A DNA stretch of 64,000 nt. Source: Schistocephalus solidus (lineage: Eukaryota > Platyhelminthes > Cestoda > Diphyllobothriidea > Diphyllobothriidae). The translations under genes and the position numbers were made by a program. Below the pieces are notes generated by a model. It made no database searches. It was not told the origin of the DNA and saw only the letters and a program-made list of their open reading frames with translations. The DNA lies in the NCBI GenBank assembly GCA_017591395.1, contig WEDG01000789.1:97501-161500 (forward strand). The letters run 5' to 3'. This document shows, piece by piece, positions 12,401-25,300 of the stretch (its first letter is position 1; every line of letters begins with the position of its first letter).

Positions 12401-14603
12401 AGTCTGAGCTCCAGGGCACAACGGAACATGCATGTTCCTTAAGCAGATCGGTGAGCCCCACACTATCATCATATTCCCGATCACAACCGACAAAAACAAC
12501 GAGCCCGTGGCTCAAATGGTAGAGCGTTCGACTCCAAATACCAAAGGTCGCGGGTTCGAATCCCAGGTGTGCCACACTTGGGATTGGGTATGACTGGCTG
12601 ATGACGGCTAATAAGCCAGAAATGGCCATTCCGGTCTCCCCCTTGTCTTTGTCGGTTCCATTCCATCATATGCTACACGTCGCTATGCGACCGCCTGCGA
12701 GGGCTCTAGTCTGAGCTCCAGGGCACAACGGAACATGCATGTTCCTTAAGCAGATCGGTGAGCCCCACACTATCATCATATTCCCGATCACAACCGACAA
12801 AACAACGAGCCCGTGGCTCAAATGGTAGAGCGTTCGACTCAAATACCAAAGGTCGCGGGTTCGAATCCCAGGTGTGCCACACTTGGGATTGGGTATGACT
12901 GGCTGATGACGGCTAATAAGCCAGAAATGGCCATTCCGGTCTCCCCTTGTCTTTGTCGGTTCCATTCCATCATATGCTACACGTCGCTATGCGACCGCCT
13001 GCGAGGGCTCTAGTCTGAGCTCCAGGGCACAACGGAACATGCATGTTCCTTAAGCAGATCGGTGAGCCCCACACTATCATCATATTCCCGATCACAACCG
13101 ACAAAAACAACGAGCCCGTGGCTCAAATGGTAGAGCGTTCGACTCCAAATACCAAAGGTCGCGGGTTCGAATCCCAGGTGTGCCACACTTGGGATTGGGT
13201 ATGACTGGCTGATGACGGCTAATAAGCCAGAAATGGCCATTCCGGTCTCCCCTTGTCTTTGTCGGTTCCATTCCATCATATGCTACACGTCGCTATGCGA
13301 CCGCCTGCGAGGGCTCTAGTCTGAGCTCCAGGGCACAACGGAACATGCATGTTCCTTAAGCAGATCGGTGAGCCCCCACACTATCATCATATTCCCGATC
13401 ACAACCGACAAAAACAACGAGCCCGTGGCTCAAATGGTAGAGCGTTCGACTCCAAATACCAAAGGTCGCGGGTTCGAATCCCAGGTGTGCCACACTTGGG
13501 ATTGGGTATGACTGGCTGATGACGGCTAATAAGCCAGAAATGGCCATTCCGGTCTCCCCTTGTCTTTGTCGGTTCCATTCCATCATATGCTACACGTCGC
13601 TATGCGACCGCCTGCGAGGGCTCTAGTCTGAGCTCCAGGGCACAACGGAACATGCATGTTCCTTAAGCAGATCGGTGAGCCCCACACTATCATCATATTC
13701 CCGATCACAACCGACAAAACAACGAGCCCGTGGCTCAAATGGTAGAGCGTTCGACTCAAATACCAAAGGTCGCGGGTTCGAATCCCAGGTGTGCCACACT
13801 TGGGATTGGGTATGACTGGCTGATGACGGCTAATAAGCCAGAAATGGCCATTCCGGTCTCCCCTTGTCTTTGTCGGTTCCATTCCATCATATGCTACACG
13901 TCGCTATGCGACCGCCTGCGAGGGCTCTAGTCTGAGCTCCAGGGCACAACGGAACATGCATGTTCCTTAAGCAGATCGGTGAGCCCCACACTATCATCAT
14001 ATTCCCGATCACAACCGACAAAAACAACGAGCCCGTGGCTCAAATGGTAGAGCGTTCGACTCAAATACCAAAGGTCGCGGGTTCGAATCCCAGGTGTGCC
14101 ACACTTGGGATTGGGTATGACTGGCTGATGACGGCTAATAAGCCAGAAATGGCCATTCCGGTCTCCCCTTGTCTTTGTCGGTTCCATTCCATCATATGCT
14201 ACACGTCGCTATGCGACCGCCTGCGAGGGCTCTAGTCTGAGCTCCAGGGCACAACGGAACATGCATGTTCCTTAAGCAGATCGGTGAGCCCCACACTATC
14301 ATCATATTCCCGATCACAACCGACAAAACAACGAGCCCGTGGCTCAAAATGGTAGAGCGTTCGACTCCAAATACCAAAGGTCGCGGGTTCGAATCCCAGG
14401 TGTGCCACACTTGGGATTGGGTATGACTGGCTGATGACGGCTAATAAGCCAGAAATGGCCATTCCGGTCTCCCCTTGTCTTTGTCGGTTCCATTCCATCA
14501 TATGCTACACGTCGCTATGCGACCGCCTGCGAGGGCTCTAGTCTGAGCTCCAGGGCACAACGGAACATGCATGTTCCTTAAGCAGATCGGTGAGCCCCAC
14601 ACT

Positions 14604-14677
<74 letters not shown>

Positions 14678-17600
14678 TAGTTGAATATAAAATAGTAAAA
14701 TATTAGGCGGAAGCTGATCGAACCTGGAATTTTAAGCTTCCCACAATGTATAAGCACATATACTCTTAGTATATATGTATATGTCTATATATGCAGATAA
14801 GGGGTTATCAACACCTTCACCTACTTCGACAGTGTCACTTATAGTGCTGAGGTCCTTCTCCCACTGTCGGACTATGTTAATGAAGGGGGCTGCATTTCGA
14901 CTGCTGCCGATGGACTGCAGATTCAGCATATTGTCTTCCAGTAACTTTGTTGGCTCCTCCAGATTGCCTAGTGTTGGACATGGATCCCCCTTGCACTTGG
15001 TGTAGAGGTTAAAACTGAACTTCAATTCATTCCAGGTGTTTCTAATGTCCTCTAGATTCTGCAGGCAAGAAGCAGAGCAGAAATGTAAACTTCCGATATG
15101 CACGAAACAGCACTTTTATTAAACCGGAACTTGCCCTCTCTATCACCAATTCTCGTTGAGCATTGGCAACAATGAGAGAAATCACGTCGGAGTATTGATG
15201 CAGCTGCATTGCGAATACGCCCTCCAGTGTGAAAGTTAGTGGGTCAATGTCGAAGCTAATACCCGTCTTTTCCATCAGTTGCTTCCAATGCCTATAAATG
15301 GATTAGGAAGGTATGCACATTTAAATACTGCAAATGGAAATAGTAGATTGACGCCTGACCTTCCCTCACTAAAGTGCAAGGCGGCGTTTTAGTGAAGGCT
15401 CTCGACCCTTTCCAAAAATCACATATGGAAGTTGGAACAGAAATAGGTATGTAAATGGCTGTCGTCTCTTCGGGCCGCATAGTGAGCAACTGTGCCCTGA
15501 TTGATCAGATTTTCGCAGAATTGTTCCGACTCAACTTTGTTGAATGCGGTACAATAATATCTCTGATTATGGGTTCGAATGAGAGTCCGAAACGGTGGGC
15601 CAATAAAGTTTTCGTTTCAGCGATCGCATCTTCTTCTCCTCAATAATCTCTCCATTGGCAAAAAGGAGAACGTGTCTATTGTTAAAAATGGACGGGTCTG
15701 TTGTCTGTCTAAAAATAATAGAGTGATATAATAGGGCTCATAAACAGGAAAAATGCCTCAGTAAACGACCTTATGCTAATTTTTTGTAGCTGTTGACAAT
15801 TGATTTCCATGGGCCGGTAGCCTGAATGTTGCCCATTTTGATTTCCGTAATAAATTTTAATTGTCTTGTTTTGCGATTTGTCTAAATATACCGTTTCAAG
15901 TATGAATTTGCGTGCAAGTACTTATTTTTGCATTATTTTTAACTATGAAATATGGTGTATATGTATATAATTATTCTGAAAGTTCAACCTGTCACGCAGG
16001 GCCTCGTCTTTGAGATAAACAATGAGCTGCAGTGACTCCTGGAAGTTCCTCATTTCCGTAAAGAGCTTCCTTGCACATGGGAGCGTTCGAACCTTCCTTG
16101 GGTTATTTTTGAATTCTTCTATGAAACCCGCCATGCCGTCCATGATCTCCCCGATTTTCACATCCCGCCACAGAATGAGAGACCAGTCTTGGCGCATTGT
16201 CTAAAAGTGTGAACAGTATATCATCTTGAATGATGTGCAGATAGTAAACTTCCACCAGGAAATACTTCAAACATACAAGCTACTTGTTTACTGGTCATCG
16301 CGATAGTACCTTTAGCTTATCCGAAGGGAACCACTTTCCGGATTGAGGAACGAATCATGGCCAGCCTAGACTGAAATAGATTTTGACTAGTAGGAAAATA
16401 TAAGCGTTCTTGATGACTGCCAAGTGCTCATAACAAAGGATCAAATTACCGCATTAATGGACAACCTTCGACGCCACTATTTCAACGACCTAGTAATCAG
16501 GTAAATACTTAAAGTCAAATAAATATGAAAGCGGGTTAAAACACACTGCTTCACGAAGTTCATACACGTGCGGACGAGATGGGTGTATTCAATACAAAAA
16601 TGTCTTTGGTTTAAGCTGCAGACTTCATATCAAGAGAACATCCGTCGCTCTTTTGGACTTCGTTTCAGCGGTCCAAGTCAAGGATCATAGACTCCATTGG
16701 TAATGAACGGGAATACTCTATGACTGAGGTCTTTTGAGAGGACGTTCTGGAAGCGGAAGGGTCGTTGGACGAGTCTAAAGACTCTTTTTACTTGGATACC
16801 ATCATTGCACCAACAGCGTTTTACACAACAAGCTCCTACTGCTAGAAGCGAACAGATGAGTCCCAGGAAGCAGTTCAGGAGAATATATGATCGCTGGGAC
16901 AATAAATTTATTGGCTTGACGTTTCGGATTCTCACTCAAACCCATCATCAGAAACAGTAGCAGCAGACAGCAACGAGAGCTGCTAATTTTAGTACTCATG
17001 TGATCACTTGGTTACTACATACTATAAATACTGCGCACCTTGTGCCTCTATCACTCCTATCTGCCACTGTCTCTAACGCTGATTTTGAGTGAGAATCCGA
17101 AACGTCGGGTCAATTAAACTTGCTCCAGCGATCGCATCTTCTCCTCCTTCTGAACGGCTTCCTGAAATTCGCCTGTTCGCTCCTATCAGCTACTACAGGG
17201 TCGCTCGTCGTCAGCTGCTAGTCACCTATTCAGTTGCGTACAACTGGCGTTCATTGAACTATCCTGAGTGCAGAAGTCGGTTGTTTTGACTGCTGGTCAT
17301 TATGCAGACCTTCACGAGGGCTCTAGACCGAAGCTCTAAGGCAAAACTTGTCGGCCGTGATTCGTTCTGTACTCAGTCTGATCCACGGACATCACCTCCA
17401 CATTCCTGACAGTGTCACTAGTCTAAACGGGTCAATACACGCCGAATATTTCAACTAGATACGTGATTGGGAGGCTCTCACTAACGAAAAAAGTGCTTTT
17501 GTCCGTGACCTATTTGTTGCAGTTTCACTTAGTACTCTGTACGTGACCATTTGCACTATTCCCAACGTGGGTTCTCTGAGCTGCCACATACTTCGACGCC

Positions 17601-20600
17601 TCAGAGAAATAAAAACCTCGACTGAACTTCAGAAGCCTTTCATAACTGTCCGGTACGTAAATAACAACATGTTGCAAGAGAATGTAAGGCAACTTTTATG
17701 CTATGGAGGGGTGGAAGAGTGCAAATCCACCCTCTGTTGGGCCGCATGCAATTTGGAGACGGAGAGCCCCACTGAGTTATCTTCAGGTGGCCTTTTTACT
17801 GCGCACAGTGTGCCCCAAGAAGCCCTCGTCGGTGAGCAAAGCCATGGGGTAGGTATCCTTGTCGGAAGACAGTCCTCTGCCACATACTTTGACGCCTCAG
17901 AGAAATAAAAACCTCAACTGAACTTCAGAACCTTTTCATAACTGTCCGGGTCGTAAATAACAACATGTCGAAAATACTCGATAGAAAGATGACTCGCAGG
18001 CAAGAGAATGTAAGCGATCGCGCATCTTCTCATACTGAACAAAAAGATCTTGCACGGGGACAAAAGACGTTTTCGAAGGCGAGAGTTTCCACTCCGGTGT
18101 TTACCGAGATTATTCAAGAAAAAAATAGCGCCAGCAACAACAAATGGGCAACCACGAAGCGCAATGTCCGCCGAAAGGCTTGATTTCCTGCCGAAAATTG
18201 CAATAGCTACGTTTGAAAGCGAATTACTATCGGCAGGGCAAATGCGCTGGTGGAATTTGGTTGGTCAGCTGGTAATCAATCAGCGAGGAAACATAAGAGG
18301 CCCTACCATCGTATCGCTCACACTGACACGAAGGTGGCCCCTAGGGCCCGACCATCAATTGACGGTAGTCACCTGAGTGGTCAGAAATTAGATGCGATCG
18401 CGCCTTCCAGCAGTGGGCTCTGTGTCAGCGCGGAGACAACGGCCGAAACACCCCCACCCTACCAACTGAGTTTTGACACAGCCTTTCGCTCGGCCCTCGT
18501 ATTGACGCCATGATTACGCCGATCGATATTTTGGTCTTTACAGAGTTAACGCAACCGGCGCACCTACACAATTCGCGCGGTAAAAAACCGGCTGGCTGGC
18601 CGGCGATGTCGGTGCCATGCTCCTCAAACGCTGCCTCGCGAAGTTGTTGCGTCGAGCCAGAAGAAAAACAGTGAATAGGTTATCACCGTGCCGCGCAACG
18701 GTACCCAATAAAGGCCCTGTTCCCATTCCTGCGTACAAATTTGCATTTTTAGGTCATGATTCGCACTGGACCTCAAGCTTCCACCTCCATATGGTAACCA
18801 ATTCCAGTTTCAAGCCGAAAACCAGTGTGAATGTCACAAAAGAAAGAATTAAATGAATGACAGTTTGAGTAAAATCGGACGCTCCGAACCCCACGTACCT
18901 TTTGCTTTGAATAGAGCTCGTAGATGGGTTTCAGCTTGGCCAATTCTAAGCGAATTTCCTTGAGTTCCGGATAAGAGGAGATGGGTAGATCAAGAAGTCT
19001 TTCACTGCTAAGCAAGTCGAGTCTTTCAATCTCTAGCGCTTCACTTTCCTTGATGAATTGAGATAGGCTAGTGACGCCCCTATCCAAATCATTAGCCTCT
19101 CCACCGGGACCAGCCTTTTTGTATCTGAAATGGCACAGAAAGCGTTTTACACCAGTATGCTGCGCTTTGGCAGTTCGTCCGTAGAATACGAGAACCACCA
19201 TCGCTGGTTAGGTAGGACAGGACTTACGTTGATTTTGGTTACTAGTGAGGGATACTAGCGTACTGTTATCCACTCATTATCTCACTTCACCAAATTCACC
19301 ATCCCTGCACCCACCATGCTGTGAAGCATACGGCAAACTGCGTCGACAACTACAGTCGAACTGTCAGTTGTTTTTCACTTCATATGAGCCAAGCTTGTTT
19401 AACTCGGAGTTTGAATCAATGACAGTAGCTATACGGTCACACTAAAGAGTCAGCACAGCCTCACCCTCACATCGGAGGATCGAACCTTCAGGAGAGTGGA
19501 GAGCCTTCAAAAGTACGAGTTAAAGGTGATATTAGTAGTCTAATTTATTCTTAATGAAGATAGGTGGCAGAATCTCGGTCTCTATGTTTCTTACTAACCT
19601 CATCAAATCTCCAGCAAGAATATGTGAAAATAACTTCAGAGAAGGTCAGGCGTTGTGATTGACATGTAATATGGACCCTGTCTCTAGATTTCTAATCACA
19701 TTTTGGTGTCTGTGTCGAATGAAATCGCCTATGCTGTATGCCGAAACGCATCGCACTTGCCTTGATGACTGTAACTACTCTTCCAACTTGTGGGTATAGT
19801 TTAGACGTGCTTCCATGATTCTTCACTGCTAGCCGAAAACCAGGGGTGGGATTCAGCAAGTATTTAACTTTTTGGGCCCAATTCGTAAATATTGCCGCTG
19901 GCCTTGGACGACAAGTGTTATCCTAGCAAGGGTTGACCTGCGAACTACTTGAGCCCCATTTCTCCAGCTGACTCGGGGCTTTTCATGTGATATGCATATA
20001 TATTTGCCGAGTGACCCCAGGAAAAGGTATTCAAACCTCTCTATAACAGATGCATACAAGGGCAACCAACCATCAGGCAATCGGGGCTCGGAATCCGCAC
20101 CGTCTGGGCACCTCACCTCACCTGTATTTTCTCGAAGAAAATCTTTACAGTACCTGGGGATTCGAGAACAGGAATTCCGTATTCGAACCTCTATGTGAAA
20201 AAGAGGATGCAAGGCGCGGTGGAATAGTTAAGGGGCATTCTTTTGTTATCTGTGGTGCATTCCAGGTTGTTATGACACTCCCACTCAGTTGGGATCAAAA
20301 CCGACCCTGCTTTTTGATGATTTGTTCTTTTTTGTGTTGGAATACGCTGCATGGGCCTACGGTGTCTCCCATCCCCGGTCATCGTGTCTCTGTCTTGACA
20401 CCGGGCCCAGGTGGGGGGAGTGGAACAGAGAGTGAGGTAGATGCAGTGCAAATCGACTCTCACTATAATCCAGCACAAGTCGCCGTCGCCGCACCACCCT
20501 GCTGTGGTACATACGATGGACATCCTCGGACCACGGCGGTCGAACTTTCCAGATGAAGACATGGGGACGGAGATGACTATATCCGGCTTATGAACTTTAT

Positions 20601-22244
20601 AAAAGTCAATATCTAGGCTGCTACTCCAAAGTCACAGTCACGTTCGCGGTAAAAGTAAGGTAATGCACAAAAAATGCATGTACAGGTCCCACGTACTTGT
20701 CACAGAACATAATCACACGTTTTCTAAAGTCCTTCACCACATCCACGATGCCAACAGCAAATTGTGCTTTCATTGGGGCAACGTTTTCGGCCAGCTGGTA
20801 GGACTTCTGCATTATGGCATTCCAACGACGTCTCAGAGTAATGGGCGAGATCCACTCGGGCTCCGGGATTTGTTCCAGAAATTCCGGGTCCCCGTACTGG
20901 CGAATAATACGGTAACGTTCAGTCATCTCGATGACGGTATCGTCAATCATTTCGCAGAGGCCTCCACGCAATTCCGTCATGATGCTCAGTAGTTCCTTCA
21001 TTTGAGGTAGAGTGACCGGACGCTTCTTCAGAACCTCACGTTTGGCCTAGAAAATAAATAGTCAAGAGGATTAAATTGGCAGATACTCAAAATGATCATC
21101 AAAGGAAATTGCCTCTATGCTGATGCCAATGAATATTGCACGTAACTCTGAAAGTATAACCTCGGATACCAATGCCATCACTGATGTGCATCTCGGAAAT
21201 AAAACGATCACGACTTAAATCACATTTAAACGAAAATTTGATTTTCCATCTCTGAATACCTAGTATATGACTTTTGCTGCAGAATGTAAAATTAAACATG
21301 TGAGTAGGTACTGTGAACATGCACAAAAACTAAAGTTAATATTACAATTTGATTGAAAAAAACTAAGGAATAGCCTCCTCCTTTAACTCTTTCCTTGCAT
21401 TTGGTTAACTGCGTGCAGTGCTGCGTAAATAATTGTTTCTGCGAAAACTTGCGAAATTCGCTTTATTAACAATGGTAAATAGGCGTTCACTGATCGTTTA
21501 CAGGACTCTTTCTAAACCAGCAAAACTTCGAGCCCGTGGCTCAACGTTTAGAGCGCTTTTCTTCTGATCCTCGGGTGGGACACAATCTGGGGTTGGGTAT
21601 GGCTGGCTAACGAGGGCAAGAAAACCAGAAATGGCCGTTCAAGTCTTCCTTTTCATTCTGCCTATAAATTCTTTTCAGAGGCTGTGTCCTGTTCTACTCC
21701 TACAACGATCAGTACTGTGCGTCTAAACGTAGGTCGAAAGCCATGCGCACTCACTGCGTCTAACCTAGAAACCTCGTTCACACCCTACATTCACCCGCTT
21801 GCCCAAGGATCACAATACGCCGACCTCGCTATGCGGGTGGCGTGGGACGCTTATAAGCCCTGTCCACGACTCAGATTTACATCGTCCATGTCATTGTACT
21901 AACCTGCTGATTAATTACTGAAAAAAGATGCTTGCCAATTTGAATTCGATTTTTTTTTCAAAATTTTATGGCAGGTTTATTTGCACAGCAGCCTCATGCA
22001 CGAAGATGGGAAGTGTTGAGTGGATCCCAACCTTTGGATCTATAGATTCTCTCGTGCTAAATACACCCTTCTTTTAGGCATTTAGCATCAAACATTTCTG
22101 CCGTTCCTTTCTACTCACTGCCTTCTTAGTTACCTCAAACTGTCACTTTTTGAAAACAAACTAATGCGACAATTTTACGCTGCTGTAGGTAAGAAACTGA
22201 ACGTATGGGTGTGCTTCGAAAGCTGACAACTCCGAAATGTTAGA

Positions 22245-22304
<60 letters not shown>

Positions 22305-25300
22305 CCTACCTGCATAATTTTCGTGGCGTTTGAGTTCAGACTTTGAGCACTCTCCAGGAGGAAGCGGAGGTATACGCGGATCCAGTCACGAAGATTATTC
22401 ATCACGCAAGTGTAGAAAGAGCCGAGCCGTAGAGCCAGGGCTCCTGCATAGACAATACGCAGCGGGCCCAGCAGACGGCCGAGGCTTATAGCCCAGTTTT
22501 GCAGAGTCATAATTCGCAGTTCGTAGTCACGCGTGGTACGGTATTTCTTGTGTGCCCACTTCTCAACCACGTTTTGCTGCAAAAAGTTCAGACACAAATA
22601 GGGTCTTTAAGGTCGAAAAGTGATCACTTACATGGATGGACTACCTGTCGATCACTTCGTTGCCTTTCTTAATGGCCCCATTTTTAGGACACTAGTTTGC
22701 TTCATGTTATCAAAGTTTTAGCATACCAGAACCGTCTGTATTCAAAGCACGAGGGTAATAGTCAATAGAGGCTCGACAGTCGAGCGGGACCTGGTAGAGG
22801 GAAGAAAGTGAATCCGACTCTGGATACTCCGTCACCACGGTACTAAGAACGGTCTAAGGTGCTTTTAAATTATCACAGAGAGTCAGGCTGCAGTGGCTCC
22901 TTTTTTATGCGATCTCGGTAGCACCGCCACTCCGTTCGAGTCGGAGTCAATCATTTCGTGTTTCGGTGAAGTCTTGGTCCATCATTCACTGACCAGGCGT
23001 GTATAGCACGTATACCTTTGTCAGCCACTGCAGCCGGCCCCGACTCCGGTCTTCTGACACCGGACCCAACAGTGTGCTTCGCAAGTCACCGTCTCTACAC
23101 CCATCATGATATGAACGCATGTTGCATAAAGTTGGAAACGACAGTTGAACTGTCATGCGTGCCCAGGCGAGCGCGTGTCCATGCGTGCACTTTGGTCCTC
23201 TCAGAAAACACCTGCCAATTAACCAGGTTATCAGACATGGTCAACTAGGGTACGACGTCGCGAGAAAGTGAGTCAATACGAGCATAAGTTCTAGCGTCAA
23301 CTGTTCGACCCTCGCGAACGCCGATTTGAACCGCGTGCCCCGCAGCCTGGCGGGCGCAGGACGGGGACTTACCTGTGAATTAGTTTATAGAGGATATCAG
23401 TCACACCGTCTCCTCCCTCACACTCTTGAGCTCCACGAAAAGACAGTCAGGAGGTTTGGATGCGGGCTCGGCCGCAGTGGCTGACAAAGCGAAAGAACCC
23501 GTTTACGCGTGACCCACGTAGCGTGATTCCCGCACACTACACGATGCTTTAACAAAATAAGAGAGCGTCTCCGGTCTTGTCTGAATAGGCTTTGCTTATG
23601 GGCCACACTCCGAAAGAGCAGTCGAGCCCGACTTTCTATCCTGGGAGGACAGAGTTCTCCTGCCACAACTTAAAGCGCGTTCGGGGGTGTGGAATGCGCT
23701 GAAATGCCGTGAGAATGGACTGCGCACTGTCGAAATCACTTCCTCTTGGTTCTCCAGTCCGCCGTCAGCCCTCCGAAGTGGTAATGCACGAACTGCGCTG
23801 AACGATTAACGTGGGATGTGTATTAGTTTGCCTGTTCATTTTGGTCCAGCGCCTCACGCAAAGGTGGCACTTCCAAGAGTGTCGCTCACAGGGCACTGCA
23901 GAAATACCCTTGATCGGCTTCGAGAACTTCGTACGACGGTGTGAACTGCCAAAATAAATTATGTTGATAGTTTTGAGCAGGATAGCAGTCCTCATCATCG
24001 GTTCGGAGGCTTTATTTTCGAGATATTAACCAACCGCGCCCCTTCGTTCCTGGTCGAAGGTAGTACACTCCAAAGGCCATGACTCGAAACAAAGATCATC
24101 AAATTATTTTTTTGATCAAAATCTTTCAAGTGAGACTGTTATCAACCTTAACAGATTTATTCCTGAGTTAGGAAAGGCCTATCGCCAGATATTGCGACAA
24201 CCAGTGGTTATTGCGTCAAACAACCTCTGGGTACGTGACCTTGTATGGCTTCAACAGGATGGGGCCACTCCAAATATTGCTGACATCATGCGCGACAAAC
24301 TCACTTTATTTCTTCCAGTGGAACTAACTGAAATTTACGCCTCACGAGGACAGACTAAAAACCGCTGACCAACCGGAGAAGGCTATCGTACGAGAATGCA
24401 GTCTAATTCTTACCGATCATCTGTACCGCGTTCTCCAGTCTCGTTTGAGGAGGACGCTGACTTTCAAACAGAAACACCATTGAGTAAAATTGCCTCTGGT
24501 TTTATGGTTTTAAATACAACAGTAAGGTGAGCTACGCGTGCATTGCCCCGTATCGTCAGCTAAGCCCACATAATTGTGTTGCATTTGATCCATGCATTTC
24601 TCCATTCGGGTATGCTAAGCCAATGTAATTGCTGCAAGAGGCACGGTCATTTTGTTGCACTCTTATCGATCAGCGTCGCCACGACGTCGTGCTTGAGGTG
24701 ACCTCGAGTGACAACCTGATTAATGGACAGGCGGTCATCAAGACCACTAAGGTGCACGCGCGTGCTCTCAGCTCTTATCGGTAATGTGCGCATGCATGAC
24801 AGAGGGATTATATGACAGTGGTACCAGGACCAGTCCACACTGCGCACTGCTACCGCCACCACCACCACCACTGGTACCTTGGCGACAACGAAGGAACCAC
24901 ACTTCTCAGTTAACTACTTGAGCTGCGTAGAACTCAGCCTTCGGGCATACCGCAGGCGCACAAGCACACCTTGCGTTGGCGAAAAAAACAGCAATGGTTG
25001 GTTCTCAGCTTACTTAAACCCTCGCTGCCGCTGCTCTTCTGAGCTGCCTGTAATCCCGCGGTCACAGTGAGGAGTATGCTACTAATTTTACACTCCTGAC
25101 TTTTGGTTGGAGAAATTTCTCGTTTTCAGCCCATCCTTCTTTGACGGCACCACTGTCAGCGGATTTGGGGCCACCGGAATAGGAACAACTCCACTCGGTT
25201 AATTTCAGGAAGGGAAAATATACCCCGTCCCTTGACATCAACGCTTACCCTAACATAAAACGAAATTGTAACCTTAATCTTAAACCTAGCCCAACTCTAC

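Noticed and set aside
10672..14400. Thirteen functional tRNA genes
   Set aside because: The D stem and B box look right, but acceptor and anticodon stems do not pair, so these are tRNA-derived heads rather than tRNAs.
10620..14501. Repeated 66-102 residue ORFs on both strands across the array
   Set aside because: They arise from the repeat unit and read through tRNA-like heads; many change frame with one-base homopolymer differences. Not genes.
10426..14605. CRISPR-like array
   Set aside because: The whole 305-bp unit repeats with no unique spacers, and the sequence is from a eukaryote.
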